Assembly: GCF_003240585.1 (NCBI RefSeq)
Contig: NZ_PCDP01000038.1
Span: forward strand, 372,001 to 436,000
Direction: 5' to 3'
Source: Arminella tubonensis
GTDB lineage: Bacteria; Pseudomonadota; Alphaproteobacteria; Rhizobiales; Rhizobiaceae
Length of the DNA: 64,000 bases
Both the position numbers and the translations under genes were made by a program. The notes beneath the pieces were generated by a model. That model was not told the origin of the DNA and ran no database searches. It saw only the letters and a list, made by a program, of their open reading frames with translations. Below are positions 1 through 9,003 of the stretch, in pieces. The stretch's first letter is position 1; the number at the start of each line of letters is the position of its first letter.

Positions 1-1
1 T

Positions 2-592
2 TGTGGCGCGCTGTTCATTGCAGCCGCTATCCCTGGCCCAGGGATCACGGCGATCGTCGCGCGCGCGCTCGGTTCCGGTTTCCGCGAGACCTTTTTCATG
101 GGGTTGGGGCTGGTTCTCGGAGACATGACCTATCTGACCGCCGTCATCCTCGGCCTTGCTTTCGTGGCACAAGCCTTCACTGAGGTGTTCGTCGTTATCA
201 AGATCGCCGGTGCGATCTATCTCGGTTATATCGCGTGGAAACTCTGGACTGCCGGCCTGCTGCCGCAGGAGATCACGGCGCGGAAATCTTCAGGCATAGG
301 GATGTCGTTTCTTTCGGGCCTTCTGGTGACGCTCGGCAACCCCAAGACCATGCTGTTCTATATTGCGCTGGTGCCGACGCTGATCGATATCAATGCTGTT
401 GGTCCCAAGGAATATGCCGTGCTGCTGGCCGCTACCTTCGCCGTGCTTCTTGTCGTGCTGGTGCCCTATATGATGCTGGCGTCGCGGGCACGGACGCTTT
501 TGAAGAGGCCGCGCGCGCTGCAGGTGCTGAACCGCGTCGCCGCGAGCATTCTGGCAGGCACCGCAGCCTTCATAGCGACACGCGCCGCATGA
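2..592 (+). CDS. LysE/RhtB family amino-acid exporter, 5' end outside window
   Basis: The open frame runs in from the left edge without a start codon, so the first residues are missing; about 196 residues are visible. The visible N-terminal part carries the proline/glycine stretch (IPGPG) typical of LysE/RhtB translocators after their first membrane segment, followed by several hydrophobic helices and a conserved GNPKTMLFY segment near the middle, which is a family hallmark. These inner-membrane proteins export amino acids or related small molecules; the substrate cannot be told from sequence. The ATG at 98 lies inside the protein and is not the real start. The next gene, cysK, begins about 130 bp downstream on the same strand. 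Confidence 0.85.
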   Translation, partial: CGALFIAAAIPGPGITAIVARALGSGFRETFFMGLGLVLGDMTYLTAVILGLAFVAQAFTEVFVVIKIAGAIYLGYIAWKLWTAGLLPQEITARKSSGIGMSFLSGLLVTLGNPKTMLFYIALVPTLIDINAVGPKEYAVLLAATFAVLLVVLVPYMMLASRARTLLKRPRALQVLNRVAASILAGTAAFIATRAA

Positions 593-722
593 AATAACCT
601 TCCGCTCCAGGGCATCAACGAAGATTTTTTTCCCAATCGACTCCCGCCGGTTGGAGCAACGCATACTGGCTTACCGTTGGGTTTGACCCTATTCTGCCGC
701 AGATTAAAAAAGGGAGAGCGTA

Positions 723-1691
723 ATGTCCGACACTCGAAAGCCTGGCCGCGGCCGCGTCTACGGCTCGATCACTGAAACGATCGGCGACACGCCGATCGTC
801 CGCCTCGACAAGCTGGCCAAGGAGAAGGGCGTCAAGGCCAACCTTCTGGCAAAGCTCGAATTCTTCAATCCGATTGCCTCCGTCAAGGACCGTATCGGCG
901 TCGCCATGATCGAGAGCCTGGAAGCGCAGGGCAAGATCACCCCCGGCAAGACCACGCTGATCGAGCCTACCTCGGGCAATACCGGCATCGCGCTTGCTTT
1001 TGCCGCGGCGTCCAAGGGCTACAAGCTTATCCTCACCATGCCGGAGACCATGTCGATAGAGCGCCGCAAGATGCTGGCGCTGCTCGGCGCCGAACTTGTA
1101 TTGACCGAGGGGCCGAAAGGCATGAAGGGCGCGATCGCCAAGGCCGAAGAGCTGGCTGCAAGCTTGCCGGACGCGGTCATACCGCAGCAGTTCGAAAATC
1201 TCGCCAATCCTGAAATCCACCGCAAGACGACTGCCGAGGAAATCTGGAACGATACCGACGGCAGCGTCGATATTCTTGTTTCGGGCATCGGCACCGGCGG
1301 AACGATCACCGGCGCCGGACAGGTATTGAAGGCGAGAAAGCCAGGTCTCAAGGTCATCGCCGTCGAGCCGGCTGAATCTCCAGTTCTTTCCGGCGGGGCA
1401 CCCGGGCCGCACAAGATTCAGGGCATTGGCGCAGGCTTTGCACCGGCGATCCTCGACACCAAGATCTATGACGAGGTCGTTACGGTCACCAGTGCAGAGG
1501 CGATCGAAACGGCGCGGCACGTGGCCCGTCTCGAAGGGGTGCCGGTCGGAATTTCCTCCGGCGCCGCCCTGTTTGCCGCGATCAAGATCGGCCTCCGCGA
1601 GGAAAACGCCGGCAAGAACATCGTCGTCATCATTCCCTCCTTTGCCGAACGTTATCTTTCGACGGCACTTTTCGAGGGCCTCGGCGGCTAA
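723..1691 (+). CDS. cysK: Cysteine synthase A (O-acetylserine sulfhydrylase)
   Basis: A 322-residue PLP enzyme that makes L-cysteine from O-acetylserine and sulfide in the cytoplasm. The PLP lysine is K55 in ASVKDR, the substrate-binding PTSGNTG loop is at about 82-88, and the phosphate-binding GTGGT loop is at about 188-192, as in CysK. The EPAESPVLSGG segment (about 213-223) also favours CysK over CysM. Length is normal for the family. The ATG follows a purine-rich AGGGAGAG ribosome site at about 711-719. It is a single gene that converges on comM, with a hairpin terminator between them. A CysM-like or cystathionine beta-synthase-like paralogue is less likely. Confidence 0.95.
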   Translation: MSDTRKPGRGRVYGSITETIGDTPIVRLDKLAKEKGVKANLLAKLEFFNPIASVKDRIGVAMIESLEAQGKITPGKTTLIEPTSGNTGIALAFAAASKGYKLILTMPETMSIERRKMLALLGAELVLTEGPKGMKGAIAKAEELAASLPDAVIPQQFENLANPEIHRKTTAEEIWNDTDGSVDILVSGIGTGGTITGAGQVLKARKPGLKVIAVEPAESPVLSGGAPGPHKIQGIGAGFAPAILDTKIYDEVVTVTSAEAIETARHVARLEGVPVGISSGAALFAAIKIGLREENAGKNIVVIIPSFAERYLSTALFEGLGG

Positions 1692-1713
1692 TATTCTTAC
1701 CTAGTCAAGGAAC

Positions 1714-1737
1714 CGAGAGGCGCCACGGCGCCTCTCG
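1714..1737. terminator. Hairpin terminator between cysK and comM
   Basis: A perfect 11-bp inverted repeat (arms 1714-1724 and 1727-1737) lies just past the cysK stop codon and 17 bp beyond the comM stop codon. The T-run is weak (TCGTTT), so it may work for both convergent genes but not strongly. Confidence 0.7.
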
Positions 1738-1753
1738 TCGTTTCCGCGAATGC

Positions 1754-3286
1754 TCATGCAGCCGCATTCAACCGTTCACCGGCGATACGGTAGGATATGG
1801 CTTCGGCCAGATGGATGCGGCCAACCATTGCCGCGCCGTCGAGATCAGCGAGCGTGCGCGCGACTTTCAGCACACGATGGTAGCCGCGTGCCGAGAACTT
1901 CATCTTTTCGGCTGCATCGCGAAGAAGCTGCAGGCCGGGAGCGTCCGGTTCGGCCAGTTTTTCGATGAGCGACGTCGAGCAGCGCGCATTCGTGCTGATG
2001 CCCTTCAGCCCGGCATCCATGAAACGCTCATGCTGCCGCTCGCGTGCACGTGCGACGCGGGCGGCAATGTCGGCGCTCTTTTCCGCCGGCATCGGCCTGA
2101 TGAGATCGGATGCGGAGACAGCGGGAACGTCGATGCGGATGTCGATGCGGTCCATCAATGGACCGGAAATGCGAGCCTGGTAGTCGGACATGCAGCGTGG
2201 GCCGCGCGCGCAGGTATGGCCCGGTTCCCCCGCCATGCCACAGCGGCAGGGGTTCATCGCAGCCACGAGCTGGATACTTGCAGGGTATGAAACGCGATGA
2301 TTGGCGCGGGCGATGATGCATTCGCCGGTCTCCAGAGGCTGCCGCAGGGCATCCAGCGCCTGGGGTGAGAATTCCGGAAACTCGTCGAGGAACAGCACCC
2401 CGTGGTGAGCAAGCGATGCTTCCCCCGGACGCGCGCGCAAACCGCCGCCTACCATTGCCGCCATGGTGGCCGAATGATGCGGCGTGCGGAAAGGCCGGCG
2501 GTCGGAGAGCTTGCCGCCCGAAAGCTGCCCGGCGATAGAATGGATCATCGACACCTCGAGCAGTTCGGAGGCTAGCAGAGGCGGCAGGATGGAGGGAAGC
2601 CGGGATGCGAGCATTGATTTGCCGGAGCCTGGAGGTCCTATCATCAAGAGATTGTGGCCACCTGCCGCGGCCACCTCCAGCGCTCGTTTGGCGCTTTCCT
2701 GACCCTTGATGTCGACAAGGTCGGGCAGATTAGCAGGATTGGCGCGGATTGCCGGCTCAGGCCGGAACAAAACCTGCGTGCCGCGAAAGTGATTGGCGAG
2801 CGCGATCAGGCTGCGTGGGGCCAGAATGTCGATGTCGGGACCCGCCCAAGCTGCCTCGGCACCGCTGTCTGCCGGGCAGATCAGGCCCTTGCCCATGGCG
2901 TTGGCGACGATCGCGGCTGGAAGCGCACCTGTTATGGCCGCGATGGTGCCGTCGAGATTGAGCTCGCCGATAACGACGTAGTCGGCGAGCGCATCGGCAG
3001 GGATGGCGCCGAGCGCCGCCATCAGCCCGAGCGCGATCGGCAGATCGAAATGCGAACCTTCCTTCGGCAGGTCCGCCGGCGCCAGGTTGATCGTCACCTT
3101 CTTGGGCGGCAATGACAGCCCCGAGGCATGCAGCGCCGCCTGAACGCGCTCCCGACTTTCGGCGACCGCCTTATCCGGCAGGCCGACGATCTGGATCATC
3201 ATCTTGCCTGGCGCAATCATCACCTGGACTTCGACAGGAATGCCTTCAATGCCCTGAAATGCAACTGTGCTGACGCGCGCAACCAT
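1754..3286 (-). CDS. comM: YifB/ComM family Mg-chelatase-like AAA+ ATPase
   Basis: 510 residues. The N-terminal half is a Lon-protease-like (ChlI) domain, followed by an AAA+ module with Walker A GPPGSGKS at 217-224 and Walker B LFLDE at about 298-302. A cysteine-rich NPCRCG...C...C segment follows, then a C-terminal Mg-chelatase domain. In naturally competent bacteria ComM is a hexameric helicase that promotes branch migration during integration of transformed DNA; here it may act in general recombination. Length and domain order are normal. It lies downstream of gshB on the same strand with a 200-bp gap, so it probably has its own promoter. Confidence 0.93.
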   Translation of the reverse strand: MVARVSTVAFQGIEGIPVEVQVMIAPGKMMIQIVGLPDKAVAESRERVQAALHASGLSLPPKKVTINLAPADLPKEGSHFDLPIALGLMAALGAIPADALADYVVIGELNLDGTIAAITGALPAAIVANAMGKGLICPADSGAEAAWAGPDIDILAPRSLIALANHFRGTQVLFRPEPAIRANPANLPDLVDIKGQESAKRALEVAAAGGHNLLMIGPPGSGKSMLASRLPSILPPLLASELLEVSMIHSIAGQLSGGKLSDRRPFRTPHHSATMAAMVGGGLRARPGEASLAHHGVLFLDEFPEFSPQALDALRQPLETGECIIARANHRVSYPASIQLVAAMNPCRCGMAGEPGHTCARGPRCMSDYQARISGPLMDRIDIRIDVPAVSASDLIRPMPAEKSADIAARVARARERQHERFMDAGLKGISTNARCSTSLIEKLAEPDAPGLQLLRDAAEKMKFSARGYHRVLKVARTLADLDGAAMVGRIHLAEAISYRIAGERLNAAA

Positions 3287-3486
3287 GCCCTGCCCCTCGT
3301 TTCGCTCTCCTAAAATACCTGCGATTACACGCGAGAAGAGGCTAGAGATTGCAATCTTGCATGGAAAAAAGAATAAAACAAGAACAATAAATGAACGATT
3401 TCCCGCTTCCGCTGCATTTTGATTGCAACAGGTTGTGGCGTCAGAACGGACGGGAGAGGGCGCCGCCGCGAACGAGACTGAGCTGT

Positions 3487-4434
3487 TCAGGCCCGCTTGC
3501 GCTCAATGGCATCCCACAGAAGGCTGGCGATATCGGCGCCGCCGAAGCGCTTGACCTCGCGGATTCCGGTCGGAGAGGTAACGTTGATCTCGGTCATGTA
3601 GTCGCCGATGACGTCGATGCCGACGAGCAGGAAGCCGCGTGCTTTCAGGGCCGGGCCGATGCGTGCACAGATTTCCTGTTCGCGGGCCGTCAGCTCCGTC
3701 GCTTCGGCGCGGCCGCCGACATGCATGTTGGAACGGCTGTCGTGCTCGGCCGGGACACGGTTGATGGCGCCGACAGCCTCGCCGTCGACGAGAATGATGC
3801 GCTTGTCGCCCTTGCGGACGTCGGGGAGATATTGCTGGGCGATGAAGGGCTCGCGGAACATCTGGCCGAACATTTCCAGCAGCGAGGAAAGATTGCGGTC
3901 ATCGCGGGTCGAGTGGAAGACGCCAGCGCCGCCATTTCCGTAAAGCGGCTTGATGATGATGTCACCCATCTCTTCGCGGAACCGGCGGATTTCGGTCGCG
4001 TCGCGGGTGATCAGCGTTTTCGGCATCAGGTCTTCGAACTCGGTGACGAAGATCTTCTCCGGTGAATTGCGGACCCAGGCCGGATCGTTGACGACGAGCG
4101 TCTTTGGATGGATGCGCTCGAGCATGTGCGTCGAAGTGATGTAGCCCATGTCGAAGGGCGGATCCTGGCGCAGCAGCACGACGTCCATCGTCGACAGATC
4201 GATGCGCTCGGGTGCGCCAAGCTCGAAATGGTCGCCCTTGATGTCGCGGAGGACCATCGGCTCGGCCGTCGCATAGACCTTTCCGTCGCGCATGCTGAGA
4301 CGTTCCGGCGTATAGTGGAAGAGCTTGTAGCCGCGAGCCTGCGCTTCCAGGCTCATGGCGAAGGTGCTGTCGCCTGCAATGCTGATGCCCGACACATGGT
4401 CCATCTGGACCGCAACATTCCTGATCTTCACCAT
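3487..4434 (-). CDS. gshB: Glutathione synthetase
   Basis: 315 residues, ATP-grasp fold, catalysing the ATP-dependent joining of gamma-glutamylcysteine and glycine, the second step of glutathione synthesis. The N-terminal substrate domain (MDHVSGISIAGDSTFA) and the central ATP-grasp glycine loop (PLYGNGGAGVF) match the proteobacterial GshB family, and the end NVTSPTGIREV is the usual metal/substrate-binding region. The ATG at 4434 follows a GAGGGGCAG ribosome site. It is the middle gene of a leftward set whose order (yraN, rsmI upstream; comM downstream) is common in rhizobia. Confidence 0.95.
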   Translation of the reverse strand: MVKIRNVAVQMDHVSGISIAGDSTFAMSLEAQARGYKLFHYTPERLSMRDGKVYATAEPMVLRDIKGDHFELGAPERIDLSTMDVVLLRQDPPFDMGYITSTHMLERIHPKTLVVNDPAWVRNSPEKIFVTEFEDLMPKTLITRDATEIRRFREEMGDIIIKPLYGNGGAGVFHSTRDDRNLSSLLEMFGQMFREPFIAQQYLPDVRKGDKRIILVDGEAVGAINRVPAEHDSRSNMHVGGRAEATELTAREQEICARIGPALKARGFLLVGIDVIGDYMTEINVTSPTGIREVKRFGGADIASLLWDAIERKRA

Positions 4435-4535
4435 CTCTGCCCCTCGCTCGAATTCCGGACAGATGTAGGTCGCCGAGCTTCCGAACGCAACGGCTATTCA
4501 ATGGGTTTCCCAGGCGGAACGGGTCGGCGTTGGCG

Positions 4536-5051
4536 TCAGGCGGCAATCCCCTGCGCGCCACCGCTTTTTATGAAATTGCGCAGACGATATGCGGCGGTCA
4601 GCGGCTTCGGGAAGGGTTTGCGGCAGAAGGCAACTTTCTTGACATAGGTTTCTATGTTCCAGACGGCCGAGCTGCCACCGGCGAAATAGGCGACGTCTCC
4701 TGCCCGAAGCAGCCGCTCGGTGCCGTCCTCGGCTGTCACAAGAACCTCTCCCTCGAGGATCACCACCGTCTCATCCCAGCCGAAATGCCAATTGAATTCA
4801 CCCGAGGTGCAATCCCATATCGCGGTAACTGCCGCGTCGTCCTGGCCGCGCGAATGCTCGGCCAGCCGCGCTACGGGGGCTCCGGAAATGATCCAGCCCG
4901 GCTCGATCGGCGAAGGGCGAAGGATCAGGTCGCCCGCGGCACCGGCGACAAAGCGCTTTGCTTCGGGCGGCGCAAATGCAACGGGCACCGCGCGTATCGC
5001 AAAAGCAGCCGCGCTTGCCAATATCGGTCTCCAGACCATGATTTCCCCCAC
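4536..5051 (-). CDS. Cupin-domain protein with N-terminal hydrophobic segment
   Basis: 171 residues. The N-terminus (about residues 5-28) is hydrophobic and could be a signal peptide or membrane anchor, followed by a single cupin barrel of the DUF861/Cupin_3 type. Visible barrel features include WDCTSGEFNWHFGWDETVVILEGEV, with histidine and glutamate where cupins bind metal, and the second motif GDVAYFAGGSSAVWN. Related proteins are called ethanolamine-utilisation-like cupins, but the function is not established. A second ATG at 5039 would shorten the leader by four residues. It lies between gshB and the endonuclease-fold gene on the same strand. Confidence 0.8.
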   Translation of the reverse strand: MGEIMVWRPILASAAAFAIRAVPVAFAPPEAKRFVAGAAGDLILRPSPIEPGWIISGAPVARLAEHSRGQDDAAVTAIWDCTSGEFNWHFGWDETVVILEGEVLVTAEDGTERLLRAGDVAYFAGGSSAVWNIETYVKKVAFCRKPFPKPLTAAYRLRNFIKSGGAQGIAA

Positions 5052-5138
5052 CCTGCGATCAGCATTCGAGACGTCATCGCACGACGACCGTAAGGGCGAG
5101 GTTCACAGAAAGGATTGCATCTTAACCATTCTACGCTT

Positions 5139-6149
5139 TCAGCCCAGTCCTTCGACAGTGCAGACCACGAGGTCATGATCCGACAATGGCTTGCCTTCAT
5201 CGTTCAGCGAGGAAACCAGGTGGCTCTCGCTGATTTTCAGGCCTCGGCTGAGGAACCAATCAAGCTTCATTGCGCGTTCGGGAAAGCGGGTGATCAGGCT
5301 TGGGCGGGTGCTCGTCTCACTGAGCGGCCCGCCGTGACGCTCAAAGCCGCGACCGGCGGCCATTGCGAAGAGCGTGTCAGCTTCAAAGTCGCCCCCGGTA
5401 TGATTGCCGGTGTTGAAGTCGCCGCCTATCAGGATCGGCAGCCCCGGCGCATGGGCTTCGACGGCATCGATCAGTGCGGTCATCTGGCGTTCGCGATAAG
5501 GGCCATCGGCGACGCTTTCGAGGTGGACCGATACGGCGACGAATGGACCCTCTTCGGTTTCCACCGTCGCGCCGATGGCACAGCGCTCACCGACACGCGG
5601 CTGTTCGTTGCTGTCCTTGAACCAGACAGCCTCGCCGGGTAGACGAAAGAGGAAGGGGTCCTTCAGCGCTGTCGATGCCATCATCGCGTTGCCGTGAAAA
5701 CCCTTGGCATTGAAGTTGTCGCTGCAGAAAGAATGCTCGATCTCGGACCCTAGGCTGAGCTCGATGAATTCGACGCCATAGGCGTAGGTCATGCCGAGTT
5801 CGCCGGCGACGATCGCCGTCGGGTCCTTCTGAGCCGTTCGAGCCATGCCCTCATCCATTTCGCTCAGCAGCACCAGCGGCGCACGGGCTGTTCGGAGCTT
5901 GGCAGCAGATTCCTCGGCGAAGAGGCATCGCTCGAGGTTCCACGCAGCGACCGTAAACGGGAAGGCCAGCGGCGCGGTGCTGGTCGGTGTTCCGCCAGTG
6001 CGCACTGCATTCATGCATGGGAGCGAGGCGATTGTCGCGTCGTGGACTGAAAATGTCTTTTCAAGAGTGCGAAAGCTCTGGCGTTCCTCGTGGGAGAGGA
6101 CTTCGAAATCGGAAACGGTCTTGCGGATCATTCTGAACCTGTCTGTCAT
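5139..6149 (-). CDS. Endonuclease/exonuclease/phosphatase-fold protein
   Basis: About 336 residues from the ATG at 6149; an ATG at 6131 is also possible, and the frame extends up to a TTG at 6200 without good support. The motifs of the DNase I/exonuclease III/phosphatase fold appear in order: AWNLER (metal and active-site start), LLSEMDEG (metal-binding glutamate), VSVHLES, GGDFNT (catalytic Asp and Asn), LDWF and the closing LSDHD. This supports a metal-dependent phosphodiesterase; the substrate (nucleic acid, phosphoinositide-like lipid or sugar phosphate) cannot be read. No signal peptide is clear. It is monocistronic or in a loose operon with the cupin gene. Confidence 0.85.
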   Translation of the reverse strand: MTDRFRMIRKTVSDFEVLSHEERQSFRTLEKTFSVHDATIASLPCMNAVRTGGTPTSTAPLAFPFTVAAWNLERCLFAEESAAKLRTARAPLVLLSEMDEGMARTAQKDPTAIVAGELGMTYAYGVEFIELSLGSEIEHSFCSDNFNAKGFHGNAMMASTALKDPFLFRLPGEAVWFKDSNEQPRVGERCAIGATVETEEGPFVAVSVHLESVADGPYRERQMTALIDAVEAHAPGLPILIGGDFNTGNHTGGDFEADTLFAMAAGRGFERHGGPLSETSTRPSLITRFPERAMKLDWFLSRGLKISESHLVSSLNDEGKPLSDHDLVVCTVEGLG

Positions 6150-6235
6150 GGATAGGGACGCGACGCTTGCAGTCGGCTGATTGTGGAATGCCTGCGGCAA
6201 TAATCGCGTTTTGTGACGCCTCCATGATGGATCGC

Positions 6236-6604
6236 TCAGAACGCATCCCGAAAATGTCGCGGCCAGCGACCGGGCAGGATGGCGACGATGTCGTAGCGTT
6301 GCGACAGGAGCGCATAGTCGGGCTGGCGGACGAGCCAGAGGTCGCTCGCGCCCCGAATACGCTTCTGTGCGCTGTGGGAAACCGCGTCGATCGCCTCCTG
6401 CTCGAGCCGCCGCGCCTTGACCTCGACGAACACCGCAAGATCGCCCTTGCGCGCAATAATGTCGATTTCTCCAAGCTTGGTGCGGTGGCGAATGGCGAGA
6501 ATGCGGTAACCCTTCATAAACAGGAAAAAAGCGGCGAGATATTCCGAGACATGGCCGCGCCGCCAGGCCTTGCGGCGTTTCAGGCGCTCGCCGCTGTCAC
6601 TCAT
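6236..6604 (-). CDS. yraN: YraN (UPF0102) family nuclease-fold protein
   Basis: 122 residues. The core GEIDIIARKG...FVEVKAR is the PD-(D/E)xK nuclease signature of YraN proteins (an acidic residue, then E-x-K). The family resembles Holliday-junction resolvases but its cellular role is uncertain. The start ATG lies inside the end of rsmI (8-bp overlap), so the two are translationally coupled. The rsmI-yraN neighbourhood is widespread in bacteria and supports the call. Confidence 0.9.
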   Translation of the reverse strand: MSDSGERLKRRKAWRRGHVSEYLAAFFLFMKGYRILAIRHRTKLGEIDIIARKGDLAVFVEVKARRLEQEAIDAVSHSAQKRIRGASDLWLVRQPDYALLSQRYDIVAILPGRWPRHFRDAF

Positions 6605-7511
6605 GCCGCCCCTTCATCTCAAGCAGTCGTTGATAGAGATCACGCTTCGACAACCCGGTGATGCGCGCCGCTTCCGCGGCAGCCTTCGCAGTCGGCATGG
6701 TTTTCGACAGGTCGATCAGCATGGCTTCGACATCGGCCTCAGGCGTGACAGCCTCCTCGGGAGGCGCCACAAGAAGGACTATCTCGCCCTTGACGTTGTC
6801 CACGCCCTCGTAGTGGTCGGCAAGGTCCGTGAGGGTGCCTCGGCGAAATTCCTCGAAGGTCTTGGTGAGTTCGCGGCAGACGGAAGCCTTTCTTGTGGGT
6901 CCAAGAACATCTGCGGCGGCCTTCAGCGTCGCGGCGATGCGATGCGGCGATTCAAAGAAGATCAACGTTGCCGGCACCGCGCCTACCTCGGCGAGACGAT
7001 CGCGACGGGCCTTGTCCTTGACGGGCAAAAAACCCGCAAACAGGAAAGCGTCGTTGGGCAGGCCCGAGCCGACAAGCGCTGCCAGCGGCGCCGATGCACC
7101 TGGAATGGGCACGACGCGAAAGCCCGCCTCGATCGCCTGTACCGCCAACCGGTAACCGGGGTCCGAGACCAGCGGCGTCCCAGCGTCGGAGACGAGCGCT
7201 ACCGAACGGCCGCCCGCAAGCGCCTGCAGCAATTTGGGGCCAACCTCATCGGCATTGTATTCGTGATAGGCATAGGGCCTGACGTTGATGCCGTAGCGGT
7301 CGAGCAGAACACGAGTGACGCGCGTATCCTCGCAGGCCAATACATCGGCCCCGGCTAGCGTTTCCAATGCTCTCAGCGTTATGTCGCCGAGGTTGCCGAT
7401 CGGTGTTGCGACGAGGTAGAGCGCCGGCTCCAGCGGGCGAGCGGGGATGGCCACATTGTGCAGCCTGTAGGCGCGCGCCTTGCCGACATCGCTCGAAGTC
7501 TCATCACTCAT
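6597..7511 (-). CDS. rsmI: 16S rRNA (cytidine1402-2'-O)-methyltransferase
   Basis: 304 residues from the ATG at 7511; a TTG at 7532 would add seven residues but is a worse candidate. RsmI uses SAM to 2'-O-methylate C1402 in the decoding centre of 16S rRNA. The tetrapyrrole-methylase-type fold is visible through YLVATPIGNLGDIT near the N-terminus, the EDTR motif, and SDAGTPLVSDPG, the SAM-binding loop. The C-terminal region carries a helix-turn-helix-like RsmI extension (AKAAAEAARITGLSKRDLY). It overlaps yraN downstream and is divergent from dnaN across about 250 bp. Confidence 0.95.
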   Translation of the reverse strand: MSDETSSDVGKARAYRLHNVAIPARPLEPALYLVATPIGNLGDITLRALETLAGADVLACEDTRVTRVLLDRYGINVRPYAYHEYNADEVGPKLLQALAGGRSVALVSDAGTPLVSDPGYRLAVQAIEAGFRVVPIPGASAPLAALVGSGLPNDAFLFAGFLPVKDKARRDRLAEVGAVPATLIFFESPHRIAATLKAAADVLGPTRKASVCRELTKTFEEFRRGTLTDLADHYEGVDNVKGEIVLLVAPPEEAVTPEADVEAMLIDLSKTMPTAKAAAEAARITGLSKRDLYQRLLEMKGRHE

Positions 7512-7764
7512 ATGCCGTCCATGCCCTGTCAAAAAGTCTAGCCTTTATGGGCGAGGCGTGCCGGTTGGGCAATAGAGGACGGAATCCTGTGGTCTTCCGA
7601 GGGGAAAACCCGAAATGAACGGGTGTGGTGAAGCATGCCCCTTGCATTCGCATGCCGAATTCTGCCATTTTGCCGGTCCACTCCTCCGGGCCTGGCGCGG
7701 AGAGGAATCCTTCAGGCGCTCCCTGGCGGGTCCGGACAGTAACGGTCGAAAGCGGTAGCATCCC

Positions 7765-8883
7765 ATGCGTATTACTATTGAGCGGTCAAACCTTTTGAAG
7801 TCGTTGAACCACGTTCACCGCGTGGTGGAACGCCGCAACACGATCCCGATCCTCTCGAACATATTGCTCAAGGCCGACGGCACCAATCTCGACATGAAGG
7901 CGACCGACCTCGACCTCGAAATCACCGAGGCGACGCCGGCCAATGTCGAGCAGGCCGGCGCCACCACTGTTCCCGCCCATCTGCTTTACGACATCGTCCG
8001 CAAGCTGCCTGACGGCTCGGAAGTTCTGCTCGCGACCAACACCGACGGCAGTTCGATGACCGTTGCGTCAGGCCGTTCGAAGTTCTCGCTGCAGTGCCTG
8101 CCGGAATCCGACTTCCCCGATCTGACCGCCGGCACCTTCAGCCATTCCTTCCGCTTGAAGGCGAAGGAATTCAAGATGCTGATCGACCGCACACAGTTCG
8201 CGATTTCGACTGAGGAGACACGGTACTATCTGAACGGTATCTTCTTCCACACGATCGAAAGCAGTGGCGAGCTGAAACTGCGCTCCGTCGCGACAGACGG
8301 TCACCGCCTCGCCCGCGCCGACGTCAACGCGCCTTCCGGGTCGGAGGGCATGCCAGGCATCATCATTCCGCGCAAGACTGTCGGCGAGCTGCAGAAGCTC
8401 CTGGACAATCCCGACGTCGACGTCACCGTCGAAGTGTCGGACGCCAAGATCCGCCTGACGATCAGCAACATCGTCATGACCTCGAAGCTCATCGACGGCA
8501 CTTTTCCAGACTATCAGCGCGTTATCCCTGCCAACAACGACAAGGAAATGCGCGTAGACTGCCAAACGTTCGCCCAGGCCGTCGACCGCGTCTCGACGAT
8601 CTCTTCCGAGCGCGGACGCGCCGTGAAGCTGGCGCTGACTGACGGCCAGCTGCTCCTGACCGTCAACAATCCGGACTCGGGCAGCGCCACGGAAGAAGTT
8701 GCCGTCGGCTATGATACCGATCCGATGGAAATCGGCTTCAACGCGAAATATCTGCTCGACATCACGGCGCAACTTTCCGGCGACGAGGCTATTTTCCTGT
8801 TGGCAGACGCCGGCTCGCCGACCTTGATCCGCGACACGGCGGGCGACGATGCGCTCTACGTTCTGATGCCGATGCGCGTCTAG
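7765..8883 (+). CDS. dnaN: DNA polymerase III beta sliding clamp
   Basis: 372 residues, normal length for the processivity clamp that encircles DNA as a dimer and tethers Pol III and many repair enzymes. The N-terminal MRITIERSNLLKSLNHVHRVVERRNTIPIL stretch and the C-terminal VLMPMRV, which forms part of the peptide-binding cleft, are characteristic; three repeated clamp domains of about 120 residues follow each other. As usual in Rhizobiales it is not beside dnaA, recF or gyrB, so it does not mark a replication origin. pmtA follows about 120 bp downstream behind a strong hairpin. Confidence 0.97.
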   Translation: MRITIERSNLLKSLNHVHRVVERRNTIPILSNILLKADGTNLDMKATDLDLEITEATPANVEQAGATTVPAHLLYDIVRKLPDGSEVLLATNTDGSSMTVASGRSKFSLQCLPESDFPDLTAGTFSHSFRLKAKEFKMLIDRTQFAISTEETRYYLNGIFFHTIESSGELKLRSVATDGHRLARADVNAPSGSEGMPGIIIPRKTVGELQKLLDNPDVDVTVEVSDAKIRLTISNIVMTSKLIDGTFPDYQRVIPANNDKEMRVDCQTFAQAVDRVSTISSERGRAVKLALTDGQLLLTVNNPDSGSATEEVAVGYDTDPMEIGFNAKYLLDITAQLSGDEAIFLLADAGSPTLIRDTAGDDALYVLMPMRV

Positions 8884-8955
8884 CAGCGGAGTCATTGCTA
8901 CAAACCTTGCCGATTGCGACATTCAGCCTTGTTTTTGCGGCATGGGTTTGCAAGA

Positions 8956-8984
8956 TAAGACGCAGACGATACACCTGCGTCTTA
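8956..8984 (+). other. Perfect 10-bp hairpin between dnaN and pmtA
   Basis: Arms at 8956-8965 and 8975-8984 form a perfect 10-bp stem with a 9-nt loop. There is no T-tract behind it, and the pmtA ribosome site (GGAGG at about 8993) starts nine bases later. It could be a weak terminator for dnaN, an mRNA stability element, or an operator dyad for pmtA. Confidence 0.6.
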
Positions 8985-9003
8985 GAAATTCTGGAGGAAT
9001 CCC

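Noticed and set aside
7765..8883. dnaN as a mark of the replication origin
   Set aside because: In Rhizobiales dnaN is away from dnaA, and there is no dnaA, parAB, or cluster of DnaA boxes in the neighbourhood.
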